Notes under the pieces: model-generated
Databases searched by the model: none
Told to the model about the DNA's origin: nothing
Seen by the model: only the letters and a program-made list of their open reading frames with translations
NCBI RefSeq assembly: GCF_020524045.1
Contig: NZ_JAIVKL010000021.1
Coordinates: 1 to 64,000, forward strand
Length of the DNA stretch: 64,000 nt
Source of the DNA: Metabacillus litoralis
GTDB lineage: Bacteria; Bacillota; Bacilli; Bacillales; Bacillaceae
Reading direction: 5' to 3'
Shown here: piece after piece, positions 28,349 through 37,409 of the stretch
Layout: the number at the start of each line of letters is the position of its first letter
Numbering within the stretch: position 1 is the stretch's first letter
Position numbers and translations under genes: made by a program

Positions 28349-28558
28349 ATGAAGTTTATTGCTAAGAATGCAAAAATAATCTATATACTTTCCATTTTCC
28401 TCATGATAGTAAAGTCAGTTTCATCGATCAGCCAGGTGACTAATATTTTTTTGAATATTCTTTTCGCAACGTTTGTTATATCTGTACTTGTTATTGAGTT
28501 TAATGTAAACAAGAAGAATAAGAAGGATGTCTATTTCGAGCAAACCAATAAACAGTGA
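28349..28558 (+). CDS. Small two-helix membrane protein (69 aa)
   Basis: The ATG is preceded by GAGGGAGAAAG. Two hydrophobic helices (about residues 9-27 and 31-48) and a charged tail (NKKNKKDVYFEQ) are seen. Function unknown. Confidence 0.5.
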   Translation: MKFIAKNAKIIYILSIFLMIVKSVSSISQVTNIFLNILFATFVISVLVIEFNVNKKNKKDVYFEQTNKQ

Positions 28559-28773
28559 TCATCTTTTTTTAAGAAATTTAGAATATGATAAATGTATATT
28601 TATGGGTTAGAGCATTTACATCGTATGTGGTGGAATGCTTTTTATTTTGAATTATATAAAAGGGATAATTTTAATGAACAATAAAATATAAATAAATTTC
28701 AATAATGTTTTATTGTGAAACGATAAATTGTGTGTTAAATTGAAATAGAAAATAAATAAATGAGGTGTATGTT

Positions 28774-29265
28774 ATGAAACCAAGTTCAACACTTTTTTTA
28801 AAGGTGGCTGTTATTTTTATTGGTATTCCTGTACTTGCTATATGCTTATTTTTGTTGCCGCAAATAGCGTCTGAAGCAAATGAAGCTGCAAAAAGAGGAT
28901 CAGATCTGGCTTTTGCGGTATATGCGATTTTAATGGTAATGTATGTTTCTGCTGTTCCATTTTACTTCGCTTTGTATCAAGCATTTATTCTTCTAACTTA
29001 TATTGACAAGAACCAAGCATTCTCAGATTTATCTGTCAAAGCGTTAAAGAAAATCAAAAATTGTGCGCTGATTATCAGTGGGTTATATGTAGTAGGCATA
29101 CCATTTATCTATATTTTAGCAGAGGTAGATGATGCCCCAGGACTCATCATAATTGGAATGGTGATGATTTTTGCTCCTTTGGTAGTTGCTGTCTTTGCGG
29201 CTGTCCTTCAAAAACTCTTAAAAGAAGCCATCGACATAAAAACAGAGAACGACCTAATAATTTGA
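28774..29265 (+). CDS. yoaS: DUF2975 membrane protein (YoaS-like)
   Basis: 163 aa with four membrane helices (about residues 9-30, 46-75, 90-115 and 125-150), the DUF2975 layout. The ATG at 28774 lies 6 bases after GAGGTG. It is followed 10 bases later by a small Cro/CI-type regulator, the same gene pair as yoaS-yozG of B. subtilis. The role of the pair is not established. Confidence 0.82.
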   Translation: MKPSSTLFLKVAVIFIGIPVLAICLFLLPQIASEANEAAKRGSDLAFAVYAILMVMYVSAVPFYFALYQAFILLTYIDKNQAFSDLSVKALKKIKNCALIISGLYVVGIPFIYILAEVDDAPGLIIIGMVMIFAPLVVAVFAAVLQKLLKEAIDIKTENDLII

Positions 29266-29275
29266 GGTGATTAAC

Positions 29276-29494
29276 TTGGCAATTATAATTAATATTGATG
29301 TAATGTTGGCTAAAAGAAAAATGAGTGTAACAGAACTATCAGAAAAAGTTGGCATCACAATGGCTAATCTTTCTATTTTAAAAAATGGAAAAGCAAAAGC
29401 GGTTCGACTAACCACTTTAGAAGCAATTTGTAAGGCATTAGATTGTCAACCAGGAGATCTTTTGGAATACAGAAGTGACAATGATATTCAGTAA
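29276..29494 (+). CDS. yozG: Small Cro/CI-type HTH regulator (YozG-like)
   Basis: 72 aa, almost entirely one HTH domain: MLAKRKMSVTELSEKVGIT, then MANLSILKNGKAKAVRL and LEAICKALDCQPGDLLEY. The TTG at 29276, 7 bases after GAGGTG, gives the family-like N-terminus AIIINIDVMLA. It belongs to the same operon as the DUF2975 gene and probably regulates it. Confidence 0.88.
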   Translation: MAIIINIDVMLAKRKMSVTELSEKVGITMANLSILKNGKAKAVRLTTLEAICKALDCQPGDLLEYRSDNDIQ

Positions 29495-29503
29495 TTGTAG
29501 ATG

Positions 29504-29535
29504 AAATAGGAACTCAATTTTTATTGAGTTCCTAT
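29504..29535. terminator. Bidirectional terminator between convergent genes
   Basis: A perfect 13-bp stem, AATAGGAACTCAA / TTGAGTTCCTATT, with a 6-base T-rich loop. It sits between the HTH gene and the convergent minus-strand gene at 29539. Confidence 0.85.
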
Positions 29536-29538
29536 TTA

Positions 29539-30150
29539 CTAATCCCAATAATTAAAAATGATTTGGCCTAGCGTTCCTGGCTTCCAATAAGCAATTTGTT
29601 CCAGCTCAACAGGATTTAATTCTGATTTGTTGATCAAGTTTTGATATAACGAAATGTTAAGTTCACCCGGATCCATTACTTGATAAAAAGTAGAAAATTG
29701 TTCATCAAGAACTGTAGTGTTGATAAATGTAATGTTTCCAAATTCAACTTTTTCTGCAAAGGCTAGATAGTGATAATGTTCATTCAGCAGAATAAAAAAC
29801 GTATGATCCTCCATTTGAACTTGTGCATAATAAAAATTTGTCGGATATTGAGGCTTAATGAAATTTAGTATTTTTCCATTGTGACGAGAAGCAAAGCCAT
29901 AGCATAGTTGCTTGAATTGCATACCATCAACTTGTGGAAGCTTGTTTTTCTTACTATCATAAAAACCAGTTATTCCATTAGGAAGCTTCATCCTATGTTC
30001 ACCTTCCATTTCACATGATAGGCTATGAAAATCAATTACTACCGTGTTTTCTCTCCTAAATCTAATATAAGGTCCACGATAATCTTTGTCACAATACTTG
30101 TTAAGAGACAAAAAATGATCATTCACTTTTATTTTCTTCAAACTACCCAA
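29539..30150 (-). CDS. Hypothetical protein (203 aa)
   Basis: Not recognised. A soluble beta-rich protein without signal peptide. Notable features are aromatic-rich strands (FYYAQVQMEDHTFFILLNEH) and the C-terminal end WKPGTLGQIIFNYWD. The start used is TTG with AGAGGAAG upstream; a second TTG three codons later is possible. It is a lone minus-strand gene that shares the terminator with the HTH operon. Confidence 0.6.
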   Translation of the reverse strand: MGSLKKIKVNDHFLSLNKYCDKDYRGPYIRFRRENTVVIDFHSLSCEMEGEHRMKLPNGITGFYDSKKNKLPQVDGMQFKQLCYGFASRHNGKILNFIKPQYPTNFYYAQVQMEDHTFFILLNEHYHYLAFAEKVEFGNITFINTTVLDEQFSTFYQVMDPGELNISLYQNLINKSELNPVELEQIAYWKPGTLGQIIFNYWD

Positions 30151-30399
30151 GCTTCCTCTGTTTATATATATTAATTGAGATATTTAGTATAAAACAGTTT
30201 TTCTCGTAGTGCATTCTTCTAATAGGGTTTCCCGAATCCGTGCTTTACTTAAAGTTGCATCTTTCATTACTATACCTGTTAAAATAGAAAAATAGCGAAG
30301 CAAACGGTTTTTTAATGAGAATTATCACGATGAGTACATAAGTGGAAAATAACGTTCTGAAGTTTTATCTTTACTTATAAAGTAAAAGGAGGCTAACTA

Positions 30400-30864
30400 A
30401 TGTCTGAAATTACATTTCTAGCATCATCCAAGCCTTTTGTTATTCCTGATGAAATTCAAGAGTACAATAATCGTACTGTTTTTGATCGAATTGAAGATCT
30501 AATGTGGTTATGGGTGTACGAAGTGGATTCCGATGGATGGGGAGAATTAGTGGAAGGACTTTTTACTTTGCCTTATATATATGAAGTTTCTGGTGCTGAT
30601 ACTCACTTATTTTTACTGTATCTCGAAAAATATATGGAAGTAGGAGATGTGTTGGAACTTATCCATTTTCCTAATCAACATAACTTTGAGTATTATGAAA
30701 GTAGATTACTAGAACATCCAGATTCCATTTTCATTAATGTTGAAAGTTTAACATATCAAGATAAATATGGCACATATCAGTTAAGTTCTAAAAAATGGGT
30801 AGAAGAATTAAGTCATAGAAACTTTTTAAACGAATTTGGAGTCACTACAATTGTTAAGTATTAA
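30400..30864 (+). CDS. Hypothetical protein (154 aa)
   Basis: Not recognised. It has a strong RBS (AAAGGAGG, 8 bases). The protein is acidic, aromatic-rich and soluble, with segments such as DLMWLWVYEVDSDGWGELV. It resembles small Bacillus proteins of unknown role. Confidence 0.6.
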   Translation: MSEITFLASSKPFVIPDEIQEYNNRTVFDRIEDLMWLWVYEVDSDGWGELVEGLFTLPYIYEVSGADTHLFLLYLEKYMEVGDVLELIHFPNQHNFEYYESRLLEHPDSIFINVESLTYQDKYGTYQLSSKKWVEELSHRNFLNEFGVTTIVKY

Positions 30865-30916
30865 ATTAAGTATCAAATTTTCTACTTTTTGATCGATTCT
30901 TGCAACTACTATCATT

Positions 30917-31021
30917 AATCATTCAAGTTTAGGGGATAATCGTTCAACTTTACCTGTTAATCATTCAACTTTCAGAGATAATCGTTCAACTTTAAGGGAA
31001 AATCTTTCAACTTTCATAAAA
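30917..31021 (+). repeat. Tandem repeat, five 21-bp units
   Basis: Five consecutive units of exactly 21 bp with the consensus AATCRTTCAACTTT plus 7 variable bases. The unit length is a multiple of three and the frame is open across the array. It reads NHS-type and NRS-type heptads (DNRSTLP, NHSTFRD) without a start codon. A dyad, CTGCCTGGTGG ... CCAACCAGGAG, follows at about 31058-31091. Confidence 0.8.
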
Positions 31022-31178
31022 AAACGACCATTCGACATAACGCGACAAAAACGAGTGCTGCCTGGTGGTCCCCATTCTAATTCCAACCAGGAGAAAGTGG
31101 TTTGCTGAAAAATGACATTTATGAACTTATCAATATAAACGAAGAAGCATTTCTATCTCTAAATAAGGAGTTTTCAAA

Positions 31179-32024
31179 ATGAAGCACAGGTTTCGTGTTG
31201 GAGAAGTGGCCAAACTGTTTCAAATCTCTTCCTCGACACTTCGATATTATGATGAGATTGGTATTTTCCAACCTAAGTATACTGATCCACAAAGTAGTTA
31301 TCGTTATTACACAATTGAACAATTTATCAAACTAGACACAATTATTTTCTTAAAGAAAAATGGGTTCTCAATTAAGGATATCCAGCAACAGTTAGAGAAG
31401 AGAACTCCAGAGAATACAAAAGAACTTTTGGAACGAAAGCTTAAAGAAGTTGAGAATGAAATGGAGAGGTTGAAGAGCGTTTCTGAAAAAATAGAGAGTA
31501 AAATTGCTACGATCGAAGAGGGAATGAATTTGCGCAATAACCCTTCGTTGAAGTATCGTCGATTTCCAAAACGGGCGATTTCTTTTTTATACAATGATGC
31601 ACCGATCGATTTGATGAAAGAATCAGATGCCTTGTATTTAAAGGATCTTGAGAATTTATCATTAGCAGGTATTGATTATGATGGTTTTTTTACAGGTGAT
31701 TTTGGAGCTATTGTGGAGATTGATAGTCTTGATCACGAAGGACCTGTGAAATACCGAGGTGTTTTTGAATTACTTCATAATAATAAGAATAAGGAAGGCT
31801 TGAAAACATCTTATTTAGATGAAGGGATATACGCTTGCTTTCCACACCGTGGACCTTATAAAACAATTAAAACGAGCTATTTTTCTATGCTTCATTTTCT
31901 TCAAAGTGATAATTATCGTGTGACTGGGGCACCGGTTGAAATAGCCATACTTGATGAGTCTGTGATTAAAGACGAAACATCTTTTATTACCTTGATTCAA
32001 ATTCCAGTGGAAGAAAAGGATTGA
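31179..32024 (+). CDS. MerR-family regulator with GyrI-like effector domain (BmrR type)
   Basis: 281 aa. The N-terminal MerR winged helix has VGEVAKLFQISSSTLRYYDE (residues 7-26) and the wing SSYRYYT. Then come a long dimer coiled coil (about 75-120) and a C-terminal ligand-binding domain of the GyrI/SOUL type (about 125-278), as in BmrR. It most likely senses a lipophilic cation or drug and controls the MATE pump next door. The stop codon lies inside the pump's promoter. The ATG follows AAGGAG. Confidence 0.92.
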   Translation: MKHRFRVGEVAKLFQISSSTLRYYDEIGIFQPKYTDPQSSYRYYTIEQFIKLDTIIFLKKNGFSIKDIQQQLEKRTPENTKELLERKLKEVENEMERLKSVSEKIESKIATIEEGMNLRNNPSLKYRRFPKRAISFLYNDAPIDLMKESDALYLKDLENLSLAGIDYDGFFTGDFGAIVEIDSLDHEGPVKYRGVFELLHNNKNKEGLKTSYLDEGIYACFPHRGPYKTIKTSYFSMLHFLQSDNYRVTGAPVEIAILDESVIKDETSFITLIQIPVEEKD

Positions 32025-32051
32025 CCTTCAAGTAACTTGAAGGTTTATACT
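32021..32051 (+). promoter_or_regulatory. MerR-type promoter and operator of the MATE gene
   Basis: -35 TTGACC (32021-32026) and -10 TATACT (32046-32051) are separated by 19 bp, the unusually long spacing that MerR regulators correct. The spacer holds a 21-bp dyad, ACCTTCAAGT-A-ACTTGAAGGT (32024-32044). Confidence 0.9.
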
Positions 32052-32084
32052 TTCTTTTGTAGGAAGTTACAGGAGGAATAAAAG

Positions 32085-33434
32085 ATGAGTGGAACACATG
32101 GAGATTTGAAACATGGATCAGTTAAAAAGGTATTTTTAAAATATTTTTTCCCCTCGTTATTGGGGATGATGCTAATGTCGATAAACATTCTAATTGATGG
32201 AGTGTTTGTCGGAAACGGAGTAGGAGCGGAGGCATTAGCAGGTGTGAACCTTGCCATGCCAGTTTTTTCATTAATTTTCTCGATTTCACTTTGGATCGGT
32301 ATCGGTGGAGGTACGTTGTATTCGATTTATAGTGGCGAGGAAAAGATGGCTAAAGCGAGGAGTGTATTTTCATTAGGTGTTGCCAGTGCACTTGTTCCTT
32401 TATTAATCATTGGAGTGTTTGGTTATTTGAATGTAGAGGCAATTGCGAATGTGCTTGGTGCAAATTCTGATACTCTTTTTCATACTGTTGAATATCTGAC
32501 GGTTTTGTTTCTGTTTGGTTGGCTAATGGCTCTACAACAACTGCTCAGTATTTTTGTCAGAAATGATGGCAGTCCTACTTTGTCGATGGTCGCTCTTGGT
32601 GTGACGGCAATCGTGAATATTGGTCTGAATTATTACATGATTTTTATTTTAAAGTTAGGTGTCTTTGGAGCAGCACTTGCAACTGTGCTTGCAAGTGTAG
32701 GTGGGTTACTTGTACTTATGCTTCATTTTTTGAAAAAACATTCAAATTTGAGGCAACTTTCTTTCCAGTGGTCATGGAAAATGCTCGGTGGTATATTTTC
32801 GATTGGATTTCCGAGTTTTCTTGCCGAAGCAGGTACCCTTGTTTTCGTTGTTGGATACAACTTGGCAATCGTCGGATTGCATGGCACAGAAGGAGTCGCG
32901 GCTTTTTCAGTTGTTAATTATTTACACGGCTTCATGTTCCTTTCGTTCTTTGGTATTGAGGCAGCTCTTCAACCGATGATTAGCTACTATCATGGTGCGA
33001 AAAAAAGTGATCGTATCAAAGAAACTGTAAAAATTGGTGAAAAAACATCTTTCATTCTTGGATGTAGTTTACTTCTTATTGGTTTATTTGCTGCACCGTT
33101 ACTCGTTTCACTTTTTGGATTAGAATCAAATGAGGTGCGAAAATTAGCCGTTGACGGAATTCGTTTATTTTTTATAGGCTATCTATTCTTAGGCTTTAAT
33201 TTCGTGTATATGACGTATTTTCAATCAATCATGAAAATACGTCCATCAATCACCATCATTTTATTAAGAAGCTTTGTGTTCATCTTGTTGCTTTTATGGT
33301 TGCTGCCTAAATTCATGGGTATCGCTGGTGTATGGCTCGCGCTTCCACTTGCGGAAATGATTGTTGCGATCCTACTCGTTAGTTTTTCTAGAAAACATGT
33401 GCTAGGACAAAAACAAGTAGTTAGACATACTTGA
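32085..33434 (+). CDS. MATE family efflux transporter (449 aa)
   Basis: A multidrug/toxin extrusion protein of the inner membrane. About twelve helices are seen as two six-helix halves, with NILIDGVFVGNGVGAEALAG in helix 1-2, typical of the family, and LRNxx-type loops. It is driven by sodium or proton flux. It has AGGAGGA 9 bases before the ATG. It is controlled by the MerR-type operator just upstream. Confidence 0.92.
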   Translation: MSGTHGDLKHGSVKKVFLKYFFPSLLGMMLMSINILIDGVFVGNGVGAEALAGVNLAMPVFSLIFSISLWIGIGGGTLYSIYSGEEKMAKARSVFSLGVASALVPLLIIGVFGYLNVEAIANVLGANSDTLFHTVEYLTVLFLFGWLMALQQLLSIFVRNDGSPTLSMVALGVTAIVNIGLNYYMIFILKLGVFGAALATVLASVGGLLVLMLHFLKKHSNLRQLSFQWSWKMLGGIFSIGFPSFLAEAGTLVFVVGYNLAIVGLHGTEGVAAFSVVNYLHGFMFLSFFGIEAALQPMISYYHGAKKSDRIKETVKIGEKTSFILGCSLLLIGLFAAPLLVSLFGLESNEVRKLAVDGIRLFFIGYLFLGFNFVYMTYFQSIMKIRPSITIILLRSFVFILLLLWLLPKFMGIAGVWLALPLAEMIVAILLVSFSRKHVLGQKQVVRHT

Positions 33435-33626
33435 TTATTGCTTGAAGCACAAACGGGTGTGTGATAATTTTCGAATGAAATGTTTTATGTATGGGAGAAG
33501 ATCATCAAAGAATAAATACATCTGCTGTCTTTTTCTTTGTTAAGAACGGAGGTCATAATCAACAAAATTCTTTTTACAAGGTGATGAGTGATTGTCATTG
33601 AACAAGAATTGATGAGTATACTTTGG

Positions 33627-33668
33627 AGCCAAGGCTATTGAAGCAAGTGCAATAGCTCTTGGCTTTTA
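33627..33668 (+). terminator. Rho-independent terminator after the MATE gene
   Basis: AGCCAAGGCTATTG pairs with CAATAGCTCTTGGCT (one bulge), followed by TTTT. It is nearly 200 bases after the stop. The rest of 33435-33776 has no gene. Confidence 0.75.
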
Positions 33669-33776
33669 AGATTTTAAATAGTCATGTTTTAACGATCACA
33701 TTTATTCAACACTCTAATTTACTGTATTGTTTCTAATCAACATCATTAGCATGTAAAATGCAGGAGGGGAAAAAAA

Positions 33777-34037
33777 GTGAAATATTATTCAGTACTTTCT
33801 ATTATTTGTTTAGGAATATATAGTCTATTATTTTCTTTAATGGTCAATGGAGTATCTTTCGGTTTCTTTGGTAAATTAACCATCATTTCAATGTGTTTAT
33901 TTCCATTAGTAGGTATTTTCTATGCTTTAAAAAGTAGAAAACGTTTTAGCAAGTGGATACTAATAATACTTAATACGCTTGCATTTTTTACAATAATCTA
34001 TTTACTTGTGCTTGGCTTTGGAATAGGTGAAAAATAA
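33777..34037 (+). CDS. Small three-helix membrane protein (86 aa)
   Basis: GTG start after AGGAGGGG. Three hydrophobic helices (about residues 4-25, 31-49 and 60-80) with a basic loop (KSRKRFSK). Function unknown. Confidence 0.55.
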   Translation: MKYYSVLSIICLGIYSLLFSLMVNGVSFGFFGKLTIISMCLFPLVGIFYALKSRKRFSKWILIILNTLAFFTIIYLLVLGFGIGEK

Positions 34038-34102
34038 AATGACTTTGCAAATAAAACCTATTGTTTTATAAAAACCATACTTAATTTGAATCAAGGGAAA
34101 TT

Positions 34103-34420
34103 TTACAGAAAAGGCCGGTAAACTTGTTGAAGGAACAACGAATATTGAATCGTTGCGTCTGTTCGTTTATCAAATTCTCTTGAACGGAAACCAAAGTTGA
34201 CTTTTACTTCCACTTCATATGGAGAAACAATTTGTGCATCAGTATTGATTGTTGTTCTAAAGAACCTTCCTTCATCATCAGAAAATCCATAGTCAAAGCC
34301 GCGAATCACACAGCTCGCTTGATACCCTTGATAAGGGTAAGTTTTATATGTTCGAGTAATGGTTCTTCCTTTTTCAAGGGCTTCAGGAAAACGAACAACA
34401 TCCTCAATAATATTTAACAA
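34103..34420 (-). CDS. Hypothetical protein (105 aa)
   Basis: GAGGTG 7 bases upstream favours the TTG at 34420 over the ATG at 34456. A soluble beta-rich protein with Arg/Tyr-rich strands (GRTITRTYKTYPYQGYQASC and VKVNFGFRSREFDKRTDA). Not recognised. Confidence 0.5.
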   Translation of the reverse strand: MLNIIEDVVRFPEALEKGRTITRTYKTYPYQGYQASCVIRGFDYGFSDDEGRFFRTTINTDAQIVSPYEVEVKVNFGFRSREFDKRTDATIQYSLFLQQVYRPFL

Positions 34421-34570
34421 TAAGATCACCTCATCGAATGTATATTCTAAAGACAATTTACCTAGAAGTATGTATGTTTAAAATAGGGTCATTTTCATAT
34501 TAAGGAACGATAAATTGAAAAACGAACGATATGGATTTTTATGCTAAAATAGTTCAAGGGAGTGATAAAG

Positions 34571-34756
34571 TTGAAAATTAACACGTATCTTATTCAATTA
34601 GCAATTGTAATCATAATTATTTTTGGTGGAACTTTTACGTTCATTTATTTAAGAAGTAGCGCAATTTTACTCGACCAGCTTATTGGAGCTTCAGTCGGTG
34701 TTATTCTTCTGATTGCCTCATTAATTTGGAGAAAAACAAATAAATCTACAGGGTAA
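34571..34756 (+). CDS. Small two-helix membrane protein (61 aa)
   Basis: The TTG at 34571 lies 8 bases after GGGAGTG, which also rules out the GTG at 34562. Two hydrophobic helices (about residues 5-27 and 35-53) and a basic end are seen. Function unknown. Confidence 0.5.
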   Translation: MKINTYLIQLAIVIIIIFGGTFTFIYLRSSAILLDQLIGASVGVILLIASLIWRKTNKSTG

Positions 34757-35077
34757 ATGAAACTGGTAAAGCGGAAATTCCCCATGTAGTTGCTCTTAAG
34801 GAATAATTTCAATCGTTTTTTTCTGAAAATTCATTTCATATTGAACTACATGTAAAAATTTATGAAAAGGCTTTTTTATTAAAAGAAAAACCAGTATGAT
34901 AAAGAAAGAGATGTAATGGATAGGAATGAATAGTCGATATGTGGCAAACTCTTTAATGACTAATAATTAAAATGAATAGATATACATTCCATCTTGTACG
35001 GGAGTAGTATGTCTAATTATTTAATAAAAATCATTAAAGGGATGCGTGGTGTGGAATAGTAATGATCCTCAACTAGG

Positions 35078-35102
35078 CAGATACCATTTGGGTCTGTTTT
35101 TT
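35078..35102 (+). terminator. Terminator-like hairpin
   Basis: CAGATACC pairs with GGGTCTG, followed by TTTTTT. The rest of the 34757-35166 gap contains no supported gene. Confidence 0.6.
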
Positions 35103-35166
35103 GTTTTGTGAAAATGTCTTACATCTCAATTTTTCCATATGATCGTGTCCCTATTTATGGGGGATT

Positions 35167-35925
35167 ATGATGACTATCATTGAAAATAAAATTGCAATTA
35201 TTACGGGAACGAGTAGTGAAAGAGACATAGGTACAGCACTTTGTCGGAAGTTAGCTTCACAGGGAATAAATATTTTCTTTACACATTGGAATTCTGAAAC
35301 TAAATGGGTGAAAGAGTTTCAGGTAGAGATTATGAATATGGAAGTCTTATGCGATCACTTATTAATAAATCTATCAAAAGCCAGTGCTGCATTTGATATA
35401 CTTGATGCAGTAGAAACTAAAATCGGTTTTCCCTCAATTTTAATAAATAATGCTGCTCATTCAAGAAGTGACGGATATTTAAACTTTGATGCTAAAACAT
35501 TGGATGAACATTATGCAGTTAATATGAGATCTACATTTCTGCTTAGTACAGAATTTGCTCGTCGCTTTGAACAGTCCGATTTATCTAATGGTCGAATCAT
35601 TAATTTGACATCAGGCCAAGATTTAGGACCAATGCCTGGGGAGTTAGCTTATGTAGCAACTAAAGGTGCCATTTCAGCCTTTACTAGGTCACTATCACAA
35701 GAACTTGCACCACTAGGAATAACAGTTAATGCTGTAAACCCAGGACCTACTGACTCAACTTGGATGACAGATGAAATTAGAGACTATCTACTTCCTAAAT
35801 TTCCAATGGGTCGTATCGGTTCACCAGAAGATGTTGCACGTACTATCGCATTTCTGGCTAGTGATGAAGCAAAATGGATAACTGGTCAAATCATACATTC
35901 AGAAGGTGGATTTATTCGAGGGTAG
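35167..35925 (+). CDS. SDR family oxidoreductase (FabG-like, 252 aa)
   Basis: A classical short-chain dehydrogenase. The nucleotide-binding turn is TGTSSERDIG (residues 14-23), the structural motif NNAAHSR, the catalytic Ser in LTSGQDL, the YVATK motif (Tyr and Lys) and the PGPTDSTWM loop. The glycine-rich turn is a divergent form with a DIG ending. Substrate unknown. The start is the double ATG after GGGGGATT. Confidence 0.9.
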   Translation: MMTIIENKIAIITGTSSERDIGTALCRKLASQGINIFFTHWNSETKWVKEFQVEIMNMEVLCDHLLINLSKASAAFDILDAVETKIGFPSILINNAAHSRSDGYLNFDAKTLDEHYAVNMRSTFLLSTEFARRFEQSDLSNGRIINLTSGQDLGPMPGELAYVATKGAISAFTRSLSQELAPLGITVNAVNPGPTDSTWMTDEIRDYLLPKFPMGRIGSPEDVARTIAFLASDEAKWITGQIIHSEGGFIRG

Positions 35926-36048
35926 TAATCGTGTAGTTGTTGCTAATTTGTATCGGAGAAAACAAAATACATCCAACTTTCTTTAGTTGGAGTTCCCATT
36001 AATAATAATAAAAAAATATATTAAACCAGTTAAATATTAATTTTCTTC

Positions 36049-36089
36049 AAAAAAGCTCAAACCTCAGAGATCAAGGTTTGAGCTTTTTT
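36049..36089. terminator. Rho-independent terminator after the SDR gene
   Basis: A perfect 14-bp stem, AAAAGCTCAAACCT / AGGTTTGAGCTTTT. The rest of the stretch up to 36323 has no gene. Confidence 0.9.
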
Positions 36090-36323
36090 ATTTATATCGA
36101 TTGAAATTTCTTATCACGATGCTTTTAAAAATTATAAGTTTATATAACGGAATGTTTAAAAGTAGAAACTTTCATTCTAGAAAAAAGAATTCAAACCTCA
36201 ATAAAATGTTAAAATATGACTAAGTGATAGATTGCAATGAAGAATCGTAACAATTGAATTCTAGTTTCCTAATACTAAATGTTAGGGTAGTCGACCAAAT
36301 TAAAAATGTTAGGAGGGGAAAAC

Positions 36324-37076
36324 ATGAGTCCTAGTGAAAATATATATTTTCTTCTAATAGCCATTATCGTATTTGTGGTCATTTTGTTTATTTGGTGGAT
36401 AGTTAGAAAACGAAAAAAATTGGCGGTTGTATTAACGAGTCTGCTCATCATTGGATTTGCAGGATATTATGCTTACTATCCTACATTAAAAAGTAACACG
36501 CATACTGAGCGTTATAATACAGTGATTGAATATTTAGTAGAAAATTATCCTGATAGAAAGTTTCAAGTTTTACCGAAAGAATATGAAGCAGGCTATCGAG
36601 TGGGAGAATTTAGAGTTAATGATATTAAAACACCATCATTTGGTGTTTCATTAAGTGTTGATGAAGAAGGCAGTGTAATGCAAACAAGCAATTGGTCAAA
36701 TCAGGAATATCCTAAACAAAAAGAATTATGGAGAGAACTCGAATTTATATATGGGGAAAACTATACTTTAGACAAAGAAATCGCTGAAATAACCAAACAA
36801 GATGAATGGATAGATGGTGAGCTGACAGCATTTGCATTAACCATAGATGATACACCTGCCATTGCATTATTTGAATATTCCAAAGGAGGCTATAGTTTAC
36901 TTGAACTACAAGAAGCAGCAAATGAAGGATACGTGTACATTGAAGAAGAAGGTTTTGTATTTATCTATATAGATGATCACCATGAAGAAGAAATAGTTAC
37001 GATTTCTTTGGAAAATGGGGAGGAATTTGTGCTCAATGTTAATCAAAGTAAAGGTAAATTAATTGTTAGGGATTGA
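36324..37076 (+). CDS. Membrane-anchored hypothetical protein (250 aa)
   Basis: The ATG at 36324 lies 7 bases after AGGAGGGG. Two membrane helices (about residues 6-27 and 35-54) are followed by an acidic soluble domain of about 190 residues with two beta-rich halves. No known domain is recognised. The terminator at 37273 ends the transcript. Confidence 0.6.
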   Translation: MSPSENIYFLLIAIIVFVVILFIWWIVRKRKKLAVVLTSLLIIGFAGYYAYYPTLKSNTHTERYNTVIEYLVENYPDRKFQVLPKEYEAGYRVGEFRVNDIKTPSFGVSLSVDEEGSVMQTSNWSNQEYPKQKELWRELEFIYGENYTLDKEIAEITKQDEWIDGELTAFALTIDDTPAIALFEYSKGGYSLLELQEAANEGYVYIEEEGFVFIYIDDHHEEEIVTISLENGEEFVLNVNQSKGKLIVRD

Positions 37077-37272
37077 GACGTAGGAGAAAAAAGAGAATGT
37101 ATCGTTCATTTGATTAATAGATAAGTAATATAGTGGCACAATGAAAAATATCTTTGGACAAGTAGATATATTTAATTTGTTAAAGACTCTTTATACAAAA
37201 TTAATCGTTGTGTATCCTATTTTCATCTAAAGGGTGCTTGCTATACTCCACTAAGTAACTTTAGTATTTGAG

Positions 37273-37310
37273 AGACGCTTTCCTAGAAAGACGGGAAAAG
37301 CGTTTTTTTA
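37273..37310 (+). terminator. Rho-independent terminator
   Basis: ACGCTTTCC pairs with GGGAAAAGCGT (one bulge), followed by TTTTTTT. It closes the 36324 gene and insulates the sigma factor operon. Confidence 0.75.
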
Positions 37311-37409
37311 TTTGAAAAATTATTCATGCAAGTAACAATTTTTTTACTAAACTATAAATATTTGTTTACTTTTCAAATAGTTAAACGTTTTATAAGAAGG
37401 AGGTTTGAA

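Noticed and set aside
30917-31021. Tandem 21-bp units as a CRISPR array
   Set aside because: The units are contiguous without unique spacers of constant length, and there are no cas genes.
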